NCBI GenBank assembly: GCA_002167215.1 | Contig: NHDS01000020.1 | Coordinates: 25,600-38,962 of the forward strand | Direction: 5' to 3' | DNA: 13,363 nt | From: Pelagibacteraceae bacterium TMED65 | Lineage (GTDB): Bacteria > Pseudomonadota > Alphaproteobacteria > TMED127 | Shown here: positions 1-8,505 of the stretch, piece by piece | How positions within the stretch are numbered: position 1 is the first letter of the stretch | Layout of the letters: every line of letters starts with the position of its first letter | Notes under the pieces: model-generated | What the model was told of the DNA's origin: nothing | Database searches by the model: none | What the model saw: the letters and a program-made list of their open reading frames with translations, nothing else | Position numbers and translations under genes: made by a program

Positions 1-555
1 TCCTTCAAATCAATGAATGCAATGAGGATATTAACACCTGAAATACAAAGACTAAGAGAAAGATATAAAGATGACAGAGCTAAAATGAATCAAGAGATGT
101 TTGCAATGTATAAGGAAAAAAAAATTAACCCTGCATCTGGTTGTTTACCAATTTTAATACAGATACCGATTTTCTTTGCTTTATACAAAGTTTTATTTGT
201 GTCCATAGAAATGAGGCATGCTCCCTTTTTTGGTTGGATAAATGATTTATCTGCACCAGATCCGACAAGTTTATTTAATTTATTTGGTTTGATTCCTTGG
301 AACCCTCCCATGTTTTTGACTATTGGAGTCTGGCCTCTACTAATGGGACTTACCATGTATCTTCAACAAAAAATTAATCCTCCACCACCAGACCCTATTC
401 AGGCAAAAATCTTTATGATGTTACCTTTTGTTTTTACATTTTTATTAGCTACTTTTCCCTCGGGTATGGTTATTTATTGGACTGTAAATAATATTTTATC
501 AATAGCTCAACAATATTTTCTTTTAAAGAAACAAAAGAGACTGACAGAAAAATGA
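1..555 (+). CDS. yidC: Membrane protein insertase YidC, C-terminal part (5' end outside window)
   Basis: YidC inserts and folds inner-membrane proteins, alone or with the Sec translocon. Only the last 184 codons are here, and the frame is open from base 1, so the Met codon at 13 is internal and not the start. The visible part is the conserved 60KD_IMP core. It has the charged cytoplasmic hairpin with [14 protein letters not shown] and [13 protein letters not shown], then the membrane segment [15 protein letters not shown], a periplasmic stretch with [10 protein letters not shown], and the last membrane segments up to [14 protein letters not shown]. The protein ends in a short basic tail (KKQKRLTEK), typical of alphaproteobacteria. 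The gene ends 19 bases before engB on the same strand, a common alphaproteobacterial order. Identification is secure; nothing odd is seen in the visible part. Confidence 0.97.
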   Translation, partial: SFKSMNAMRILTPEIQRLRERYKDDRAKMNQEMFAMYKEKKINPASGCLPILIQIPIFFALYKVLFVSIEMRHAPFFGWINDLSAPDPTSLFNLFGLIPWNPPMFLTIGVWPLLMGLTMYLQQKINPPPPDPIQAKIFMMLPFVFTFLLATFPSGMVIYWTVNNILSIAQQYFLLKKQKRLTEK

Positions 556-574
556 ATAAAAAAGACTTTAAGAA

Positions 575-1177
575 ATGAAGGATGTCTGGAAATTTTTGGA
601 TGACGTTCATGATATCAGTTCTTTGCCATCTGAAAATATTCCAGAAATAGTTTTTTGGGGAAGATCAAATGTTGGAAAGTCCTCCTTAATTAATTCAATC
701 ACAAATTCATCCATTGCTAAAACATCAAAAACACCTGGAAGGACAAGATCTCTTGTTTTCTTTCAGTTGGAGAAAAGATTAAGAATTGTAGATTTCCCAG
801 GATATGGATATTCTAAAATTCCATTAAATATAGAACATCAAATCAATAAAATTATTGATCAATATCTTAAGAAGAGAAAATGTATAGAAAAATTATTTCT
901 ATTAATCGATTCAAAGCACGGATTTAAAGGGAAAGACGAAGAAATTATTAAAGAATTAGATATTCTCTTTAAAGATAAAGTTTTCATTATTTTTACAAAA
1001 AAAGACAGAGTAAATAATCTTAATGAAAAAGAAAATTTAAAGAAACACAATGAAAAGGCATCTAAGTTATTCAATAAAAAATTCTTTAATACTAGTATTA
1101 AAGAAATTAATACTATAATTTTATTGAAAAAATTTATGATGAATTCTTCAATGGGAAACAATGAAAATATTAAATAA
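575..1177 (+). CDS. engB: Ribosome-biogenesis GTPase EngB/YihA (YsxC)
   Basis: This is a small TRAFAC GTPase of the EngB/YsxC/YihA family, which acts in late assembly of the large ribosomal subunit. All GTPase motifs are present in the 200-residue protein: G1 GRSNVGKS at 29-36, the G2 region TSKTPGRT at 50-57, G3 DFPG at 73-76, G4 TKKD at 141-144, and a G5-like TSI at 173-175. The FPGYGYS segment after G3 is diagnostic for the family. Length is normal. The ATG lies 19 bases after the yidC stop and has no strong Shine-Dalgarno. Its last 17 bases overlap the start of argB, which suggests translational coupling. The C-terminal tail after residue 185 is poorly conserved in character and may simply reflect the overlap. 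Confidence 0.96.
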   Translation: MKDVWKFLDDVHDISSLPSENIPEIVFWGRSNVGKSSLINSITNSSIAKTSKTPGRTRSLVFFQLEKRLRIVDFPGYGYSKIPLNIEHQINKIIDQYLKKRKCIEKLFLLIDSKHGFKGKDEEIIKELDILFKDKVFIIFTKKDRVNNLNEKENLKKHNEKASKLFNKKFFNTSIKEINTIILLKKFMMNSSMGNNENIK

Positions 1178-2045
1178 AAAAAATAAAACTTCAATCGATA
1201 AAGCCACAATTTTATCAAAAGCACTTCCGTTTATGCAAAGATATGCTCGTAAAAACATCACTATTAAATTTGGTGGAGCGGCCATGGGAGAAGTTAGTCT
1301 ATCATCAAGTTTCGCCAAAGATATAGTTTTACTTAAACAAGTGGGTATTAATCCAATAGTAGTTCACGGTGGTGGGCCTAAAATCAGAAAAATGTTAGAC
1401 AAATTAAAGGTAAAAACTGATTTTGTAAATGGATTAAGAGTAACAGATAAAAAAACAATGGACATTGTTGAAATGGTGCTATCTGGCTCAATTAATAAAG
1501 AAATAGTGATGGAAATTAATAGAGAAGGTGGGAGAGCTATTGGTCTTTCGGGAAAAGACGGATTGTTAGCTAAAACAAAAAAAATAAAATCTCAGCTTAA
1601 ACATAAATCAAAAGATTTGGGTTTTGTCGGAGAACCAACAAATATTAACAGTCAGCTTCTAAACTGGTTTCTGGACTCACATTTTGTTCCTGTGATTTCT
1701 CCAATAGGGTTCGATAAAAATTTTGATTCTTTAAATATCAACGCTGATACAATGTCAGGGAAAGTTTCTTCATCTGTTCTTTCAGAGAGATTAATACTTT
1801 TGACCGACGTTGATGGTGTTTTAGATAAAAAGGGAAAACTAATTTCGGAATTATCATTAGTAGAGGCAAAAAATCTTATTAAAAATGGAACAATTTCTGG
1901 GGGTATGATTCCAAAAGTAGAAACTTGTATCAAAGCAGTACAAAATGGTGTCAAGGCAGCAGTAATTTTAAATGGAAAGATTCCACATGCATTACTTTTA
2001 GAAATTTTCACTGAACGTGGTGTTGGAACTTTAATTACAAAGTAA
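1161..2045 (+). CDS. argB: Acetylglutamate kinase
   Basis: ArgB phosphorylates N-acetyl-L-glutamate with ATP, the second step of arginine synthesis in the cytosol. The 294-residue protein has the amino-acid-kinase fold motifs: KFGG at 36-39 with the catalytic lysine, HGGGPKI at 69-75 for phosphate binding, NINADTMSGK at 192-201, LTDVDGV at 214-220 and GGMIPKVETC near 247-256. About 30 residues precede the KFGG lysine (SKALPFMQRY). In this family an N-terminal helix of this kind goes with hexameric, arginine-inhibited enzymes, so feedback inhibition by arginine is a reasonable inference, not shown. The start overlaps engB by 17 bases; that ATG is needed to include the N-terminal helix. The stop TAA shares its last base with the ATG of the next gene. 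Confidence 0.97.
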   Translation: MKILNKKNKTSIDKATILSKALPFMQRYARKNITIKFGGAAMGEVSLSSSFAKDIVLLKQVGINPIVVHGGGPKIRKMLDKLKVKTDFVNGLRVTDKKTMDIVEMVLSGSINKEIVMEINREGGRAIGLSGKDGLLAKTKKIKSQLKHKSKDLGFVGEPTNINSQLLNWFLDSHFVPVISPIGFDKNFDSLNINADTMSGKVSSSVLSERLILLTDVDGVLDKKGKLISELSLVEAKNLIKNGTISGGMIPKVETCIKAVQNGVKAAVILNGKIPHALLLEIFTERGVGTLITK

Positions 2046-2707
2046 TGATTCCAAAAATCTTTAACGATAAAACAACTTGGTTGTTTGATCTAGACAACAC
2101 TCTTTATTCAGAAAATTGTGGGATCTTCCAGCAAATCGATGAAAAAATGAAATCCTTTATATCCGAAAAACTTAAAATTACAAAACAAGAAGCATTTAAA
2201 CTTCAAAAATTATTTTATAAAAAATATGGCACAACCCTTTTCGGATTAATGCAGAATTATGATATTGACCCCGAAGAATTTTTAACATTCGTGCACGATA
2301 TAAATTTTGATAAACTTAGCAACTCTTATAAACTAAAAAAAAAACTAAATTTATTACCAGGCAGGCGCATCATTTATACAAATGGTGACGAAGACTATGC
2401 ATTAAAAATCTTAAGTTCCTTAGGAATTAAATCAGCTTTCTTTGATATTTTTGATATTAGAAAAGCTAGCTATTTCCCAAAACCATCAAAAAAGTCTTTG
2501 CAGAGTTTGATCTATAAATATAGTTTAAATCCCTCAAAAACAGTTTTTTTTGATGATTTAGAAAGGAATTTGAAACACGCCTCTTTAATGGGTATGACCA
2601 CTATACATATCTCTAATATAGAAAAAAATTGCGAAAATTCGCATGTTAGTTTTAGATTTAAAACTATAAATATTGCATTAGATGTGATAATAAAAAGCAT
2701 GGAGTAA
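2045..2707 (+). CDS. HAD-superfamily hydrolase, pyrimidine 5'-nucleotidase-like
   Basis: A 220-residue haloacid-dehalogenase-type phosphohydrolase resembling the bacterial and yeast pyrimidine 5'-nucleotidase (SDT1-like) family. Visible HAD motifs are FDLDNTLY at 14-21 (nucleophile D15, acid D17), motif II YTNGD at 111-115, motif III lysine in FPKPS around 146, and motif IV FFDD with a following N at 168-175. A helical cap of about 90 residues lies between motifs I and II, as in the C1-cap subfamily. The gene begins at the last base of the argB stop (TAATG), so it is probably translationally coupled. HAD genes of this type often sit between argB and dapD in alphaproteobacteria. The true substrate cannot be told from sequence; nucleotide monophosphates are the family guess. 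Codons 148-150 (TCA AAA AAG) happen to form an A AAA AAG string. Confidence 0.85.
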   Translation: MIPKIFNDKTTWLFDLDNTLYSENCGIFQQIDEKMKSFISEKLKITKQEAFKLQKLFYKKYGTTLFGLMQNYDIDPEEFLTFVHDINFDKLSNSYKLKKKLNLLPGRRIIYTNGDEDYALKILSSLGIKSAFFDIFDIRKASYFPKPSKKSLQSLIYKYSLNPSKTVFFDDLERNLKHASLMGMTTIHISNIEKNCENSHVSFRFKTINIALDVIIKSME

Positions 2708-2716
2708 ATCAAAGAA

Positions 2717-3568
2717 ATGAATTTTAAAAATAAGAACGATATTGAAAATTTTTGGGAAAACAAAGACAACATTAATTTCGCCAACGCTGAAATTAAAAAA
2801 AAAATACTAGAGGTGCTAGAATCACTTGATTCTGGAGAAATAAGAGTTTGCGAAAAAAAAAATGGAGTCTGGATTACTAACGAATGGATAAAAAAAGCCA
2901 TACTCTTATCATTTAGATGTCTGGAAAATAATATTTTCTCAAGTGGAATTTCAAATGCTAGAAGGGGGCAATATAGTTGGTACGATAAGGCCTTCTTAAA
3001 AACTTCAGGTTGGGTAGAAGACGAATGGACTAAAAGAAACTTTAGATCTGTACCTGGTGCCATTGTTAGGTATTCCTCATTTATTTCAGATAATGTTGTA
3101 CTTATGCCGTCTTTCGTGAACTTAGGAGCATTTGTTGACAGTGGCACAATGATTGATACTTGGGCTACAGTTGGTTCATGTGCTCAAATAGGAAAAAATG
3201 TTCATATTTCAGGAGGTGCTGGGATTGGAGGCGTGCTCGAGCCATTACAAGCTAATCCAGTAATAATTGAAGATAACTGTTTTGTTGGGGCAAGGTCTGA
3301 AATAGCTGAAGGAGTTATAGTTGAAGAAGGATCCGTAATATCAATGGGGGTTTATGTAGGAGCCTCAACAAAGATTATAGATCGAGAGACAGGTGAAATT
3401 TTATACGGTAAGATACCTAAATACTCTGTTGTTGTTCCCGGGTCCGTACCTGGTAAAAAATTAAAGAATGGTGAAGTCGGTCCAAGTTTATATTGTGCTG
3501 TGATCGTAAAAAAGGTTGATGCGAAAACTAGATCTAAAACGTCTATTAATGATCTTTTAAGATCATGA
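2717..3568 (+). CDS. dapD: 2,3,4,5-tetrahydropyridine-2,6-dicarboxylate N-succinyltransferase
   Basis: DapD transfers succinyl from succinyl-CoA to tetrahydrodipicolinate in the succinylase branch of diaminopimelate/lysine synthesis. The 283-residue protein has an alpha-helical N-terminal domain to about residue 105, then a left-handed beta-helix of hexapeptide repeats at roughly 115-240. Diagnostic segments are [14 protein letters not shown] (140-153), [13 protein letters not shown] (169-181), [10 protein letters not shown] (191-200) and [13 protein letters not shown] (203-215), matching the E. coli enzyme almost word for word. The acidic D141 and E195 fall where the E. coli catalytic Asp and Glu lie. 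It starts nine bases after the HAD gene, and its stop overlaps the dapE start by four bases (ATGA). Two in-frame A10 runs occur near 2795 and 2853. Length and motifs are normal. Confidence 0.98.
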   Translation: MNFKNKNDIENFWENKDNINFANAEIKKKILEVLESLDSGEIRVCEKKNGVWITNEWIKKAILLSFRCLENNIFSSGISNARRGQYSWYDKAFLKTSGWVEDEWTKRNFRSVPGAIVRYSSFISDNVVLMPSFVNLGAFVDSGTMIDTWATVGSCAQIGKNVHISGGAGIGGVLEPLQANPVIIEDNCFVGARSEIAEGVIVEEGSVISMGVYVGASTKIIDRETGEILYGKIPKYSVVVPGSVPGKKLKNGEVGPSLYCAVIVKKVDAKTRSKTSINDLLRS

Positions 3569-4698
3569 TAGATGCCTTAGACTTATCTTTAAAACTTATA
3601 AAGTTTAAAAGCATTACTCCGAAAAGTGCTGGATCCTTGGAGTATATTGAAAAAATTTTAAAAAATAATAAATTTTCCTGTTATCGTTTAGAGTTTGGTA
3701 AAGGTAAGATAAAAAATCTTTATGCAAATTTCAAAGGTGGTAATGGTCCTAATATATGTTTTGCAGGACATACAGATGTTGTACCACCAGGTAATATTAA
3801 AGAATGGAAGACTGATCCTTTCAAACCAACAATAAAAAATGGTAAATTATATGGTAGAGGAGCAAGTGATATGAAAACAGCCATTGCATCATTTGTGATA
3901 GCAACACTGAATTTTCTTGAAAAAAAAAAATTTGTTTTCAATGGAACTTTGTCATTTATTCTCACTGCAGATGAAGAAGGTGATGCTGAATTTGGGACAA
4001 AAAGTGTGATCCAATGGCTTAAAAAGAAAAGAAAAAAAATTGATTATTGTCTTGTTGGTGAACCCACTAATCCAAAAAGATTAGGGGAAATGATAAAAAT
4101 TGGTCGAAGAGGCAGTATCAATTTTTTTTTGGAAGTAATAGGTACACAAGGCCATGTTGCATATCCTGAAATGGCTCAAAATCCTATTCATAAGCTTATC
4201 CAAATTTGCAATATTCTTCAAAAACCCCTTGATAATGGGTCTAAAAATTTTCAGCCATCGGCATTAGTAATCACCTCAATTGATGTATCTAACAACACCC
4301 GTAATGTCATACCGAGTAAAGCGGAAATGAAATTTAATGTGAGATTTAACGACAATTTTAATTCATCAAGTGTAATTAAACTCATTCACAAAAGAATTAA
4401 AAATATTACACCAAAATATAAATTATCGCACGTGATTTCTGGAGAATCTTTCATCAATAGTTCTGAGATTCTTACAAAAACATTAATTAAGTCTATTGAG
4501 AAAGTAACAAAGGTTAAACCAATATTAAGTACTTCTGGTGGAACATCTGATGCAAGATTTATTTCTCAATTATGTCCTGTGGTGGAATTTGGATCTGTGG
4601 GAAAAACAATGCATAAGTCTAATGAAATGGTAGAGGTAAAGAATATAGAAAAATTAACTCAAATCTACTTAGAGTTTCTTTATCTAATGTTTAAATGA
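3565..4698 (+). CDS. dapE: Succinyl-diaminopimelate desuccinylase
   Basis: DapE is a di-zinc M20-family amidohydrolase that releases succinate from N-succinyl-LL-diaminopimelate, supplying precursor for lysine and peptidoglycan. The 377-residue protein carries the expected zinc and catalytic residues: GHTDVV with H69 and D71, GRGASDMK with D102, ADEEGD with E137 and E138, VGEPT with E166, and H350 in [18 protein letters not shown] at 193-201 marks the dimerisation-domain histidine, and [11 protein letters not shown] at 322-332 is typical. Length matches well-studied DapE enzymes. The ATG overlaps the dapD stop, so consecutive pathway enzymes are likely co-translated. An A11 run (3920-3930) stays in frame as Glu-Lys-Lys-Lys. 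The gene meets truA tail to tail with a five-base gap and no visible stem-loop terminator. Confidence 0.98.
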   Translation: MIDALDLSLKLIKFKSITPKSAGSLEYIEKILKNNKFSCYRLEFGKGKIKNLYANFKGGNGPNICFAGHTDVVPPGNIKEWKTDPFKPTIKNGKLYGRGASDMKTAIASFVIATLNFLEKKKFVFNGTLSFILTADEEGDAEFGTKSVIQWLKKKRKKIDYCLVGEPTNPKRLGEMIKIGRRGSINFFLEVIGTQGHVAYPEMAQNPIHKLIQICNILQKPLDNGSKNFQPSALVITSIDVSNNTRNVIPSKAEMKFNVRFNDNFNSSSVIKLIHKRIKNITPKYKLSHVISGESFINSSEILTKTLIKSIEKVTKVKPILSTSGGTSDARFISQLCPVVEFGSVGKTMHKSNEMVEVKNIEKLTQIYLEFLYLMFK

Positions 4699-4703
4699 CC
4701 ATT

Positions 4704-5450
4704 TTAATAAATTATTTTTTCTAGGTAAAGTCCATGCGCGGGTGCTGTGGGACCAGCTTTCTTTCTGTCTTTTGAATTTAAAATGTTTAAAATTTCGTCA
4801 TTACTACCATGATCCCTGGTAATTTTAATTAATGTCCCTACAATTATCCTAACTTGATTATGTAGAAATGATTTACCTATGACTCTTAGTTCAATGCAAT
4901 CTTTTATTTTCTTTACTTTAATATCATTAATAGATCTTATCGATGATCTTGATTGACAATCTCTTGATCTAAAAGCGTTAAAATCAAATTCTCCAATCAA
5001 ATTTTTGGATAATTTTTTTATTAATTTTAAATCCAATTTTTTGGGAACAAACCAGGCTCTTTTCTTTAAAATTATTGAAGGAGTTGATCTGTTTATAATT
5101 TTATATAAATAAGTTTTTTTTTTGACAGAAAACCTTGAATTGAAAGACAAAGAAACTCTCTCTGATTTTAAAATTACTATATTATTTTTACTTATCATTA
5201 ATAAATGGTTCAGAGCCATAGCGATTTTTTTTATTTCAAAGTTTATCTCCCCAATATCAAAGTGTGCCACTTGTTGTAATGCATGTACACCTGCGTCAGT
5301 TCTACCTGCAACATAGATCCTAATTTTTACTTTAAATAGTTTTTTAAGACATTTTTCAATTTCACCTTGTATAGATTTCCCAGTTTTTTGAACTTGCCAT
5401 CCAATATAATCATCTCCGTCATATTCAATTGTAAGCTTTATTCTATACAT
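4704..5450 (-). CDS. truA: tRNA pseudouridine(38-40) synthase TruA
   Basis: TruA converts uridines 38-40 of the tRNA anticodon stem-loop to pseudouridine. The 248-residue protein has the family start (LTIEYDGDDYIGWQVQ), the catalytic-aspartate motif AGRTDAGVHA with D52, and later FNAFRSRDCQSRS and the C-terminal SFLHNQVRIIVGTL segment. The last is the usual FLYHQVR-like motif with Leu and Asn changes that are common. It begins at the last base of the fmt stop codon (one-base overlap) and is last in the def-fmt-truA cluster. Its end lies five bases from the oppositely oriented dapE. Length is normal for bacterial TruA. Confidence 0.97.
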   Translation of the reverse strand: MYRIKLTIEYDGDDYIGWQVQKTGKSIQGEIEKCLKKLFKVKIRIYVAGRTDAGVHALQQVAHFDIGEINFEIKKIAMALNHLLMISKNNIVILKSERVSLSFNSRFSVKKKTYLYKIINRSTPSIILKKRAWFVPKKLDLKLIKKLSKNLIGEFDFNAFRSRDCQSRSSIRSINDIKVKKIKDCIELRVIGKSFLHNQVRIIVGTLIKITRDHGSNDEILNILNSKDRKKAGPTAPAHGLYLEKIIY

Positions 5451-6400
5451 TACGAAAAAGAAAATAATTGTATTTTATTTCCATTAAGAAATTCCTTAAC
5501 ATTCATTGGTTTTTTACCTTCTTTTTGAAGAATTTCTATTTTCAAAAAATCTTTCCCACATTTGACTTGAAAGTCTTCGGTAATATCGCCAACTTGATAG
5601 TGTTTTTTAATAATTTCATCTTCTTGAATTAGAGATGCTTTTAAAATTTTTACTCTTGATATAGAATTTTTAAAAGTTGTCCAAGCTCCAGGGTAAGGAC
5701 TAAAAGCTCTTATTTTCAAATTAATCAAATTTGCTTCATCACTCCAAATTATTTTAAACTCTTCTTTGTTTAATTTCTTGGCGTAAGTTGCTTTATCCTC
5801 ACATTGAAATGTATATGAAATATTTTCGTTTAAAATATCAATTATTGTATTCTTTAGTAACTTTTTACCGTGTAGTAACATCTTATTATATATAGCTTCA
5901 AGATTATCATTAGATGTTATTTCAAAGCTTTTTTTCATAATTATTGGACCTGCGTCTAACTTCTCATCCACTTTCATAATACAAACTCCAGTAATTTTAT
6001 CGTCAGATAATATAGCTCTTTGTACTGGCGCTGCACCTCTCCACCTTGGTAGTAGTGAAGCATGTACATTAATACTCAATTTTTTGGGAAGATTTATCAA
6101 CGTTCTTGTTAATATATTACCATATGCTACCACGACATTAATATCCACATCATGTTTTGAAACCTCCTCTAAGAATTTTTGGTCATTAGAATTAGATGGA
6201 GTATAAACTTTTATTTTATTATTTTTTGCCCATTGATGAACAGGAGACAATTTTTCTTTTTTTCCTCTACCTGATTTTCTAGGAGGCTGAGAGACCACAA
6301 AAGATATTTGCACCCCATTTTTATATAAATCTTCTAAAAATTTTAAAGAAAATTCAGGGGTTCCGTAAAATCCAACCTTAACATCATGAAGATTCTTCAT
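5450..6400 (-). CDS. fmt: Methionyl-tRNA formyltransferase
   Basis: Fmt formylates initiator Met-tRNA using 10-formyltetrahydrofolate. The 316-residue protein has the formyltransferase domain first: GFYGTPEFS at 10-18, the basic loop RKSGRGKK at 41-48 in the tRNA-contacting insertion region, the catalytic trio N111, H113 and D149 in INVHASLLP and DEKLDAGPI, and LPRWRGAAPVQRAI at 117-130. A C-terminal OB-like domain follows from about residue 205 with AFSPYPGAWTTF. Its start lies 17 bases inside the end of def, a coupling also common elsewhere, and functionally sensible because the two enzymes add and remove the same formyl group. It runs one base into truA. Nothing unusual is seen. Confidence 0.98.
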   Translation of the reverse strand: MKNLHDVKVGFYGTPEFSLKFLEDLYKNGVQISFVVSQPPRKSGRGKKEKLSPVHQWAKNNKIKVYTPSNSNDQKFLEEVSKHDVDINVVVAYGNILTRTLINLPKKLSINVHASLLPRWRGAAPVQRAILSDDKITGVCIMKVDEKLDAGPIIMKKSFEITSNDNLEAIYNKMLLHGKKLLKNTIIDILNENISYTFQCEDKATYAKKLNKEEFKIIWSDEANLINLKIRAFSPYPGAWTTFKNSISRVKILKASLIQEDEIIKKHYQVGDITEDFQVKCGKDFLKIEILQKEGKKPMNVKEFLNGNKIQLFSFS

Positions 6401-6908
6401 TCTTCTTTTTTTGAAATTTTTTTACTTTTTCATTAGCTCTTCTTCTTTTTAACCTTGATAGATAATCAATAAACAAAATCCCATCTAAATGGTCAATTTC
6501 ATGCTGAATACAAATTGAAAATAGGCCTGAAAAAGTCTTTGTCATTTTTTCTCCCTCTAAATCGTACCATTCAACATCAACCTCTTTTGCTCTTTCTACT
6601 TCAGCATAATAACCTGGTATTGATAAACAACCTTCTTCATTGACTGCTCTTTCTCTAGATTCTTTTATTATAACGGGATTAATAAAAATTACTGGGGAAG
6701 ATTTGTTGTTTTCTTTTAAATCTACTATAACAATACGCTTTTCCACTCCAATTTGAGGAGCCGCTAAACCTATACCATTTCCAGAATCATTAAGAGTATC
6801 AAACATATCTTTAACCAATTTTTTTAGATTTATATCAAATAATTTTACTTCTGAAGATTTGTTCTTCAATCTTTGATCAGGAATTGTTAATATCTCAAGA
6901 ACACTCAT
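6384..6908 (-). CDS. def: Peptide deformylase
   Basis: Def is a metallohydrolase that removes the N-formyl group from new polypeptides. The 174-residue protein contains all three family motifs: GIGLAAPQIG at 45-54, EEGCLSIPG at 91-99 with metal ligand C94, and QHEIDHLDG at 135-143 with the two ligand histidines and the catalytic Glu. The C-terminus is a highly basic tail (SRLKRRR and KKKNEESS), as in many alphaproteobacterial and E. coli-like type 1B enzymes. Deformylase tails of this kind can contact the ribosome; this is inferred only. Def is first in the reverse-strand def-fmt-truA set. Its ATG is only 12 bases from the divergent rmuC ATG, so its promoter must extend into rmuC coding DNA. 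Confidence 0.98.
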   Translation of the reverse strand: MSVLEILTIPDQRLKNKSSEVKLFDINLKKLVKDMFDTLNDSGNGIGLAAPQIGVEKRIVIVDLKENNKSSPVIFINPVIIKESRERAVNEEGCLSIPGYYAEVERAKEVDVEWYDLEGEKMTKTFSGLFSICIQHEIDHLDGILFIDYLSRLKRRRANEKVKKFQKKKNEESS

Positions 6909-6920
6909 GAAAGTTTACCT

Positions 6921-7910
6921 ATGGAAGATGAAAAAATTATTATCTATGTATTATTCGTTACTTTTATCGCTTTTTTATTTTTACAGCTTTTTATATCAAA
7001 CAACAACACTAAAGAGAGAATTAAAATTTTACTCGAGCAACAATCATTATTAGAAAAATCAATCTCTGAGCTAATTGTAAGTAATTTTGATAAATTGGAC
7101 ACAAAATTTGAAAGATCATCCTCCAACAATATAAATAATCTAAGTATGATAAGAGAGAAAATGTCTTTGATTGATAGAGCTCAACAAAATATTACAAGTC
7201 TAACTGAGAATGTTGTTGATTTAAAAAATTTTCTTTCCAATACAACCCAAAGAGGAAGATTTGGAGAGATGATCTTAGAAAATTTAGTGAAAGACTACCT
7301 ACCAAAAAATCATTATGAGTTTCAAAAAACCTTATCTAACAATACTCGTGTTGATTGCATGATTAAATCGTCAGGATCATTGAATAAACTCTGCATTGAT
7401 GCAAAGTTTCCAAAGGAAAATTACGATAAATTTCAAAAATCAAGTTTAAAAGATGAAAAATCGAGATACCTAAAAGTTTTTAAATCAGATATAAATAATC
7501 ATATTATAAACGTAAAAGAAAAGTATGTGATACCTGGAGAGACTTCGGATATTGCATTAATTTTTATACCAAGTGAACAAATTTATCTTGAAATCTTTAA
7601 TCTTTTTCCCGAACTTACAAATCAATTTTATGATAATAAAGTTTTTTTAATTTCTCCCACTACATTATGGATTGTTCTTAATTCAATAGAAAGTCTAATT
7701 AAAGATAAAAAAATACAGGATAATTCTACTTTAATCTTTCAATACCTTAAGGAATTAAATTCTGAATTGACAAGACTTGAAAGCCGAGTAAAAAAAATGG
7801 ATAATCATTTCACTAGTGCCCAAAACGATTTAAATGATATTTTAATTACAACAAAAAAAATATCTCAAAAAAAAGATAAATTACTTAAACTTGATGATAA
7901 AGCTAGCTAA
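6921..7910 (+). CDS. rmuC: RmuC-family DNA recombination protein (predicted membrane-anchored nuclease-like)
   Basis: RmuC family proteins limit inversions and rearrangements at inverted repeats. They have a PD-(D/E)XK-like nuclease fold, but their biochemistry is not well settled. The 329-residue protein has an N-terminal membrane anchor (about residues 6-26: IIIYVLFVTFIAFLFLQLFI). A helical, probably coiled-coil region follows to about 108. The conserved core holds RGRFGEMILENLV at 111-123, VDCMI with D145 and IDAKFP at 159-164, where D160 and K162 look like the nuclease-type D...xK pair. A second helical segment rich in Lys and Asp ends the protein. It is shorter than E. coli RmuC (about 475 residues), as is usual in this group. 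It is the only forward gene between the reverse def and recR genes, and overlaps the recR end by eight bases tail to tail. Confidence 0.93.
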   Translation: MEDEKIIIYVLFVTFIAFLFLQLFISNNNTKERIKILLEQQSLLEKSISELIVSNFDKLDTKFERSSSNNINNLSMIREKMSLIDRAQQNITSLTENVVDLKNFLSNTTQRGRFGEMILENLVKDYLPKNHYEFQKTLSNNTRVDCMIKSSGSLNKLCIDAKFPKENYDKFQKSSLKDEKSRYLKVFKSDINNHIINVKEKYVIPGETSDIALIFIPSEQIYLEIFNLFPELTNQFYDNKVFLISPTTLWIVLNSIESLIKDKKIQDNSTLIFQYLKELNSELTRLESRVKKMDNHFTSAQNDLNDILITTKKISQKKDKLLKLDDKAS

Positions 7911-8502
7911 TATTCTTCACTTGAGCTCTTGAAGAAAAAGCAGCTGACATTGTATTATAATCTAATAAATCTAGTTCACTTCCAACTGGCATTCCTTGAG
8001 CGAGTTTAGTAGTTAAAACTCCTAATTTCATACATTTATCAGCAATATATTGTCCTGTTATCTGACCTTCAGTTGTAGCATTAGTGGCAATTATTATTTC
8101 TTTGACATCTCCATCTTTTATTCTTTTAAACAACTGTATCAAATTTAATTCATCGGGACCTACACCGTCAATTGCAGATAACACTCCTCCCAACACATGA
8201 TATTTACCATCAAATGCATTGCTTTTTTCAATAGCCCAAAGATCTCCAATTTCCTCTACAACACAAATCTTACCATTATTTCTTTTTGAATTCATACAGA
8301 TACTACAAGGACTGCTAATATCAATATTTCCACAATTATTACAAAAAACTAATTCAGACCTAACCTTTTCCATGGATGATAAAAGTGCTGGAATAACATT
8401 ATCTTTATTCTTCAAAAGATACAGAACTATCCTTCTGGCTGATCTAGGACCAAGACTTGGAAGTTTAGAGAAAAGGTTTATTAATTCTCCCAGTGAAGAC
8501 AT
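7903..8502 (-). CDS. recR: Recombination protein RecR
   Basis: RecR works with RecO and RecF to load RecA at single-stranded gaps. The 199-residue protein has the N-terminal helix-hairpin-helix (LPSLGPRSARRIVLYLL, 14-30). A four-cysteine zinc finger follows with C54, C57, C66 and C69 (CNNCGN...CSICMN). The Toprim domain starts near 79 with ICVVEEIGDLWAIEKS, then YHVLGGVLSAIDGVGPDEL and EIIIATNATTEGQIT, and GLTTKLAQGMPVGSEL-like sequence near the end. Length is normal. It lies four bases after ybaB and is the last gene of the ffs-dnaX-ybaB-recR group, a widespread replication and repair cluster. Its stop codon lies inside the 3' end of rmuC on the other strand, with no room for a separate terminator. 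Confidence 0.97.
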   Translation of the reverse strand: MSSLGELINLFSKLPSLGPRSARRIVLYLLKNKDNVIPALLSSMEKVRSELVFCNNCGNIDISSPCSICMNSKRNNGKICVVEEIGDLWAIEKSNAFDGKYHVLGGVLSAIDGVGPDELNLIQLFKRIKDGDVKEIIIATNATTEGQITGQYIADKCMKLGVLTTKLAQGMPVGSELDLLDYNTMSAAFSSRAQVKNIS

Positions 8503-8505
8503 TTT

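Noticed and set aside
859..1224. 121-codon reverse-strand frame with hydrophobic Leu/Phe-rich translation over engB/argB
   Set aside because: Antisense to the conserved engB 3' end; the membrane-like look is an artefact of reading A-rich DNA from the other strand.
2486..2494. In-frame A AAA AAG in the HAD-hydrolase gene as a programmed frameshift
   Set aside because: It falls inside the conserved catalytic domain before motif IV, so a shifted product would be non-functional; it is better read as the chance background for such strings in this genome.
2512..3147. 211-codon open frame on the reverse strand across the HAD gene and dapD
   Set aside because: It lies wholly antisense to two clearly conserved genes, is Ser/Phe/Leu-rich as expected from the complement of Lys/Glu-rich coding DNA, and matches no family I recognise.
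3508..3514. In-frame A AAA AAG near the end of dapD
   Set aside because: The Val-Lys-Lys it encodes is conserved in DapD proteins generally, and no sensible alternative product follows.
4690..4730. Bidirectional terminator between dapE and truA
   Set aside because: The gap is five bases and I see no GC-containing inverted repeat with a T run on either strand.
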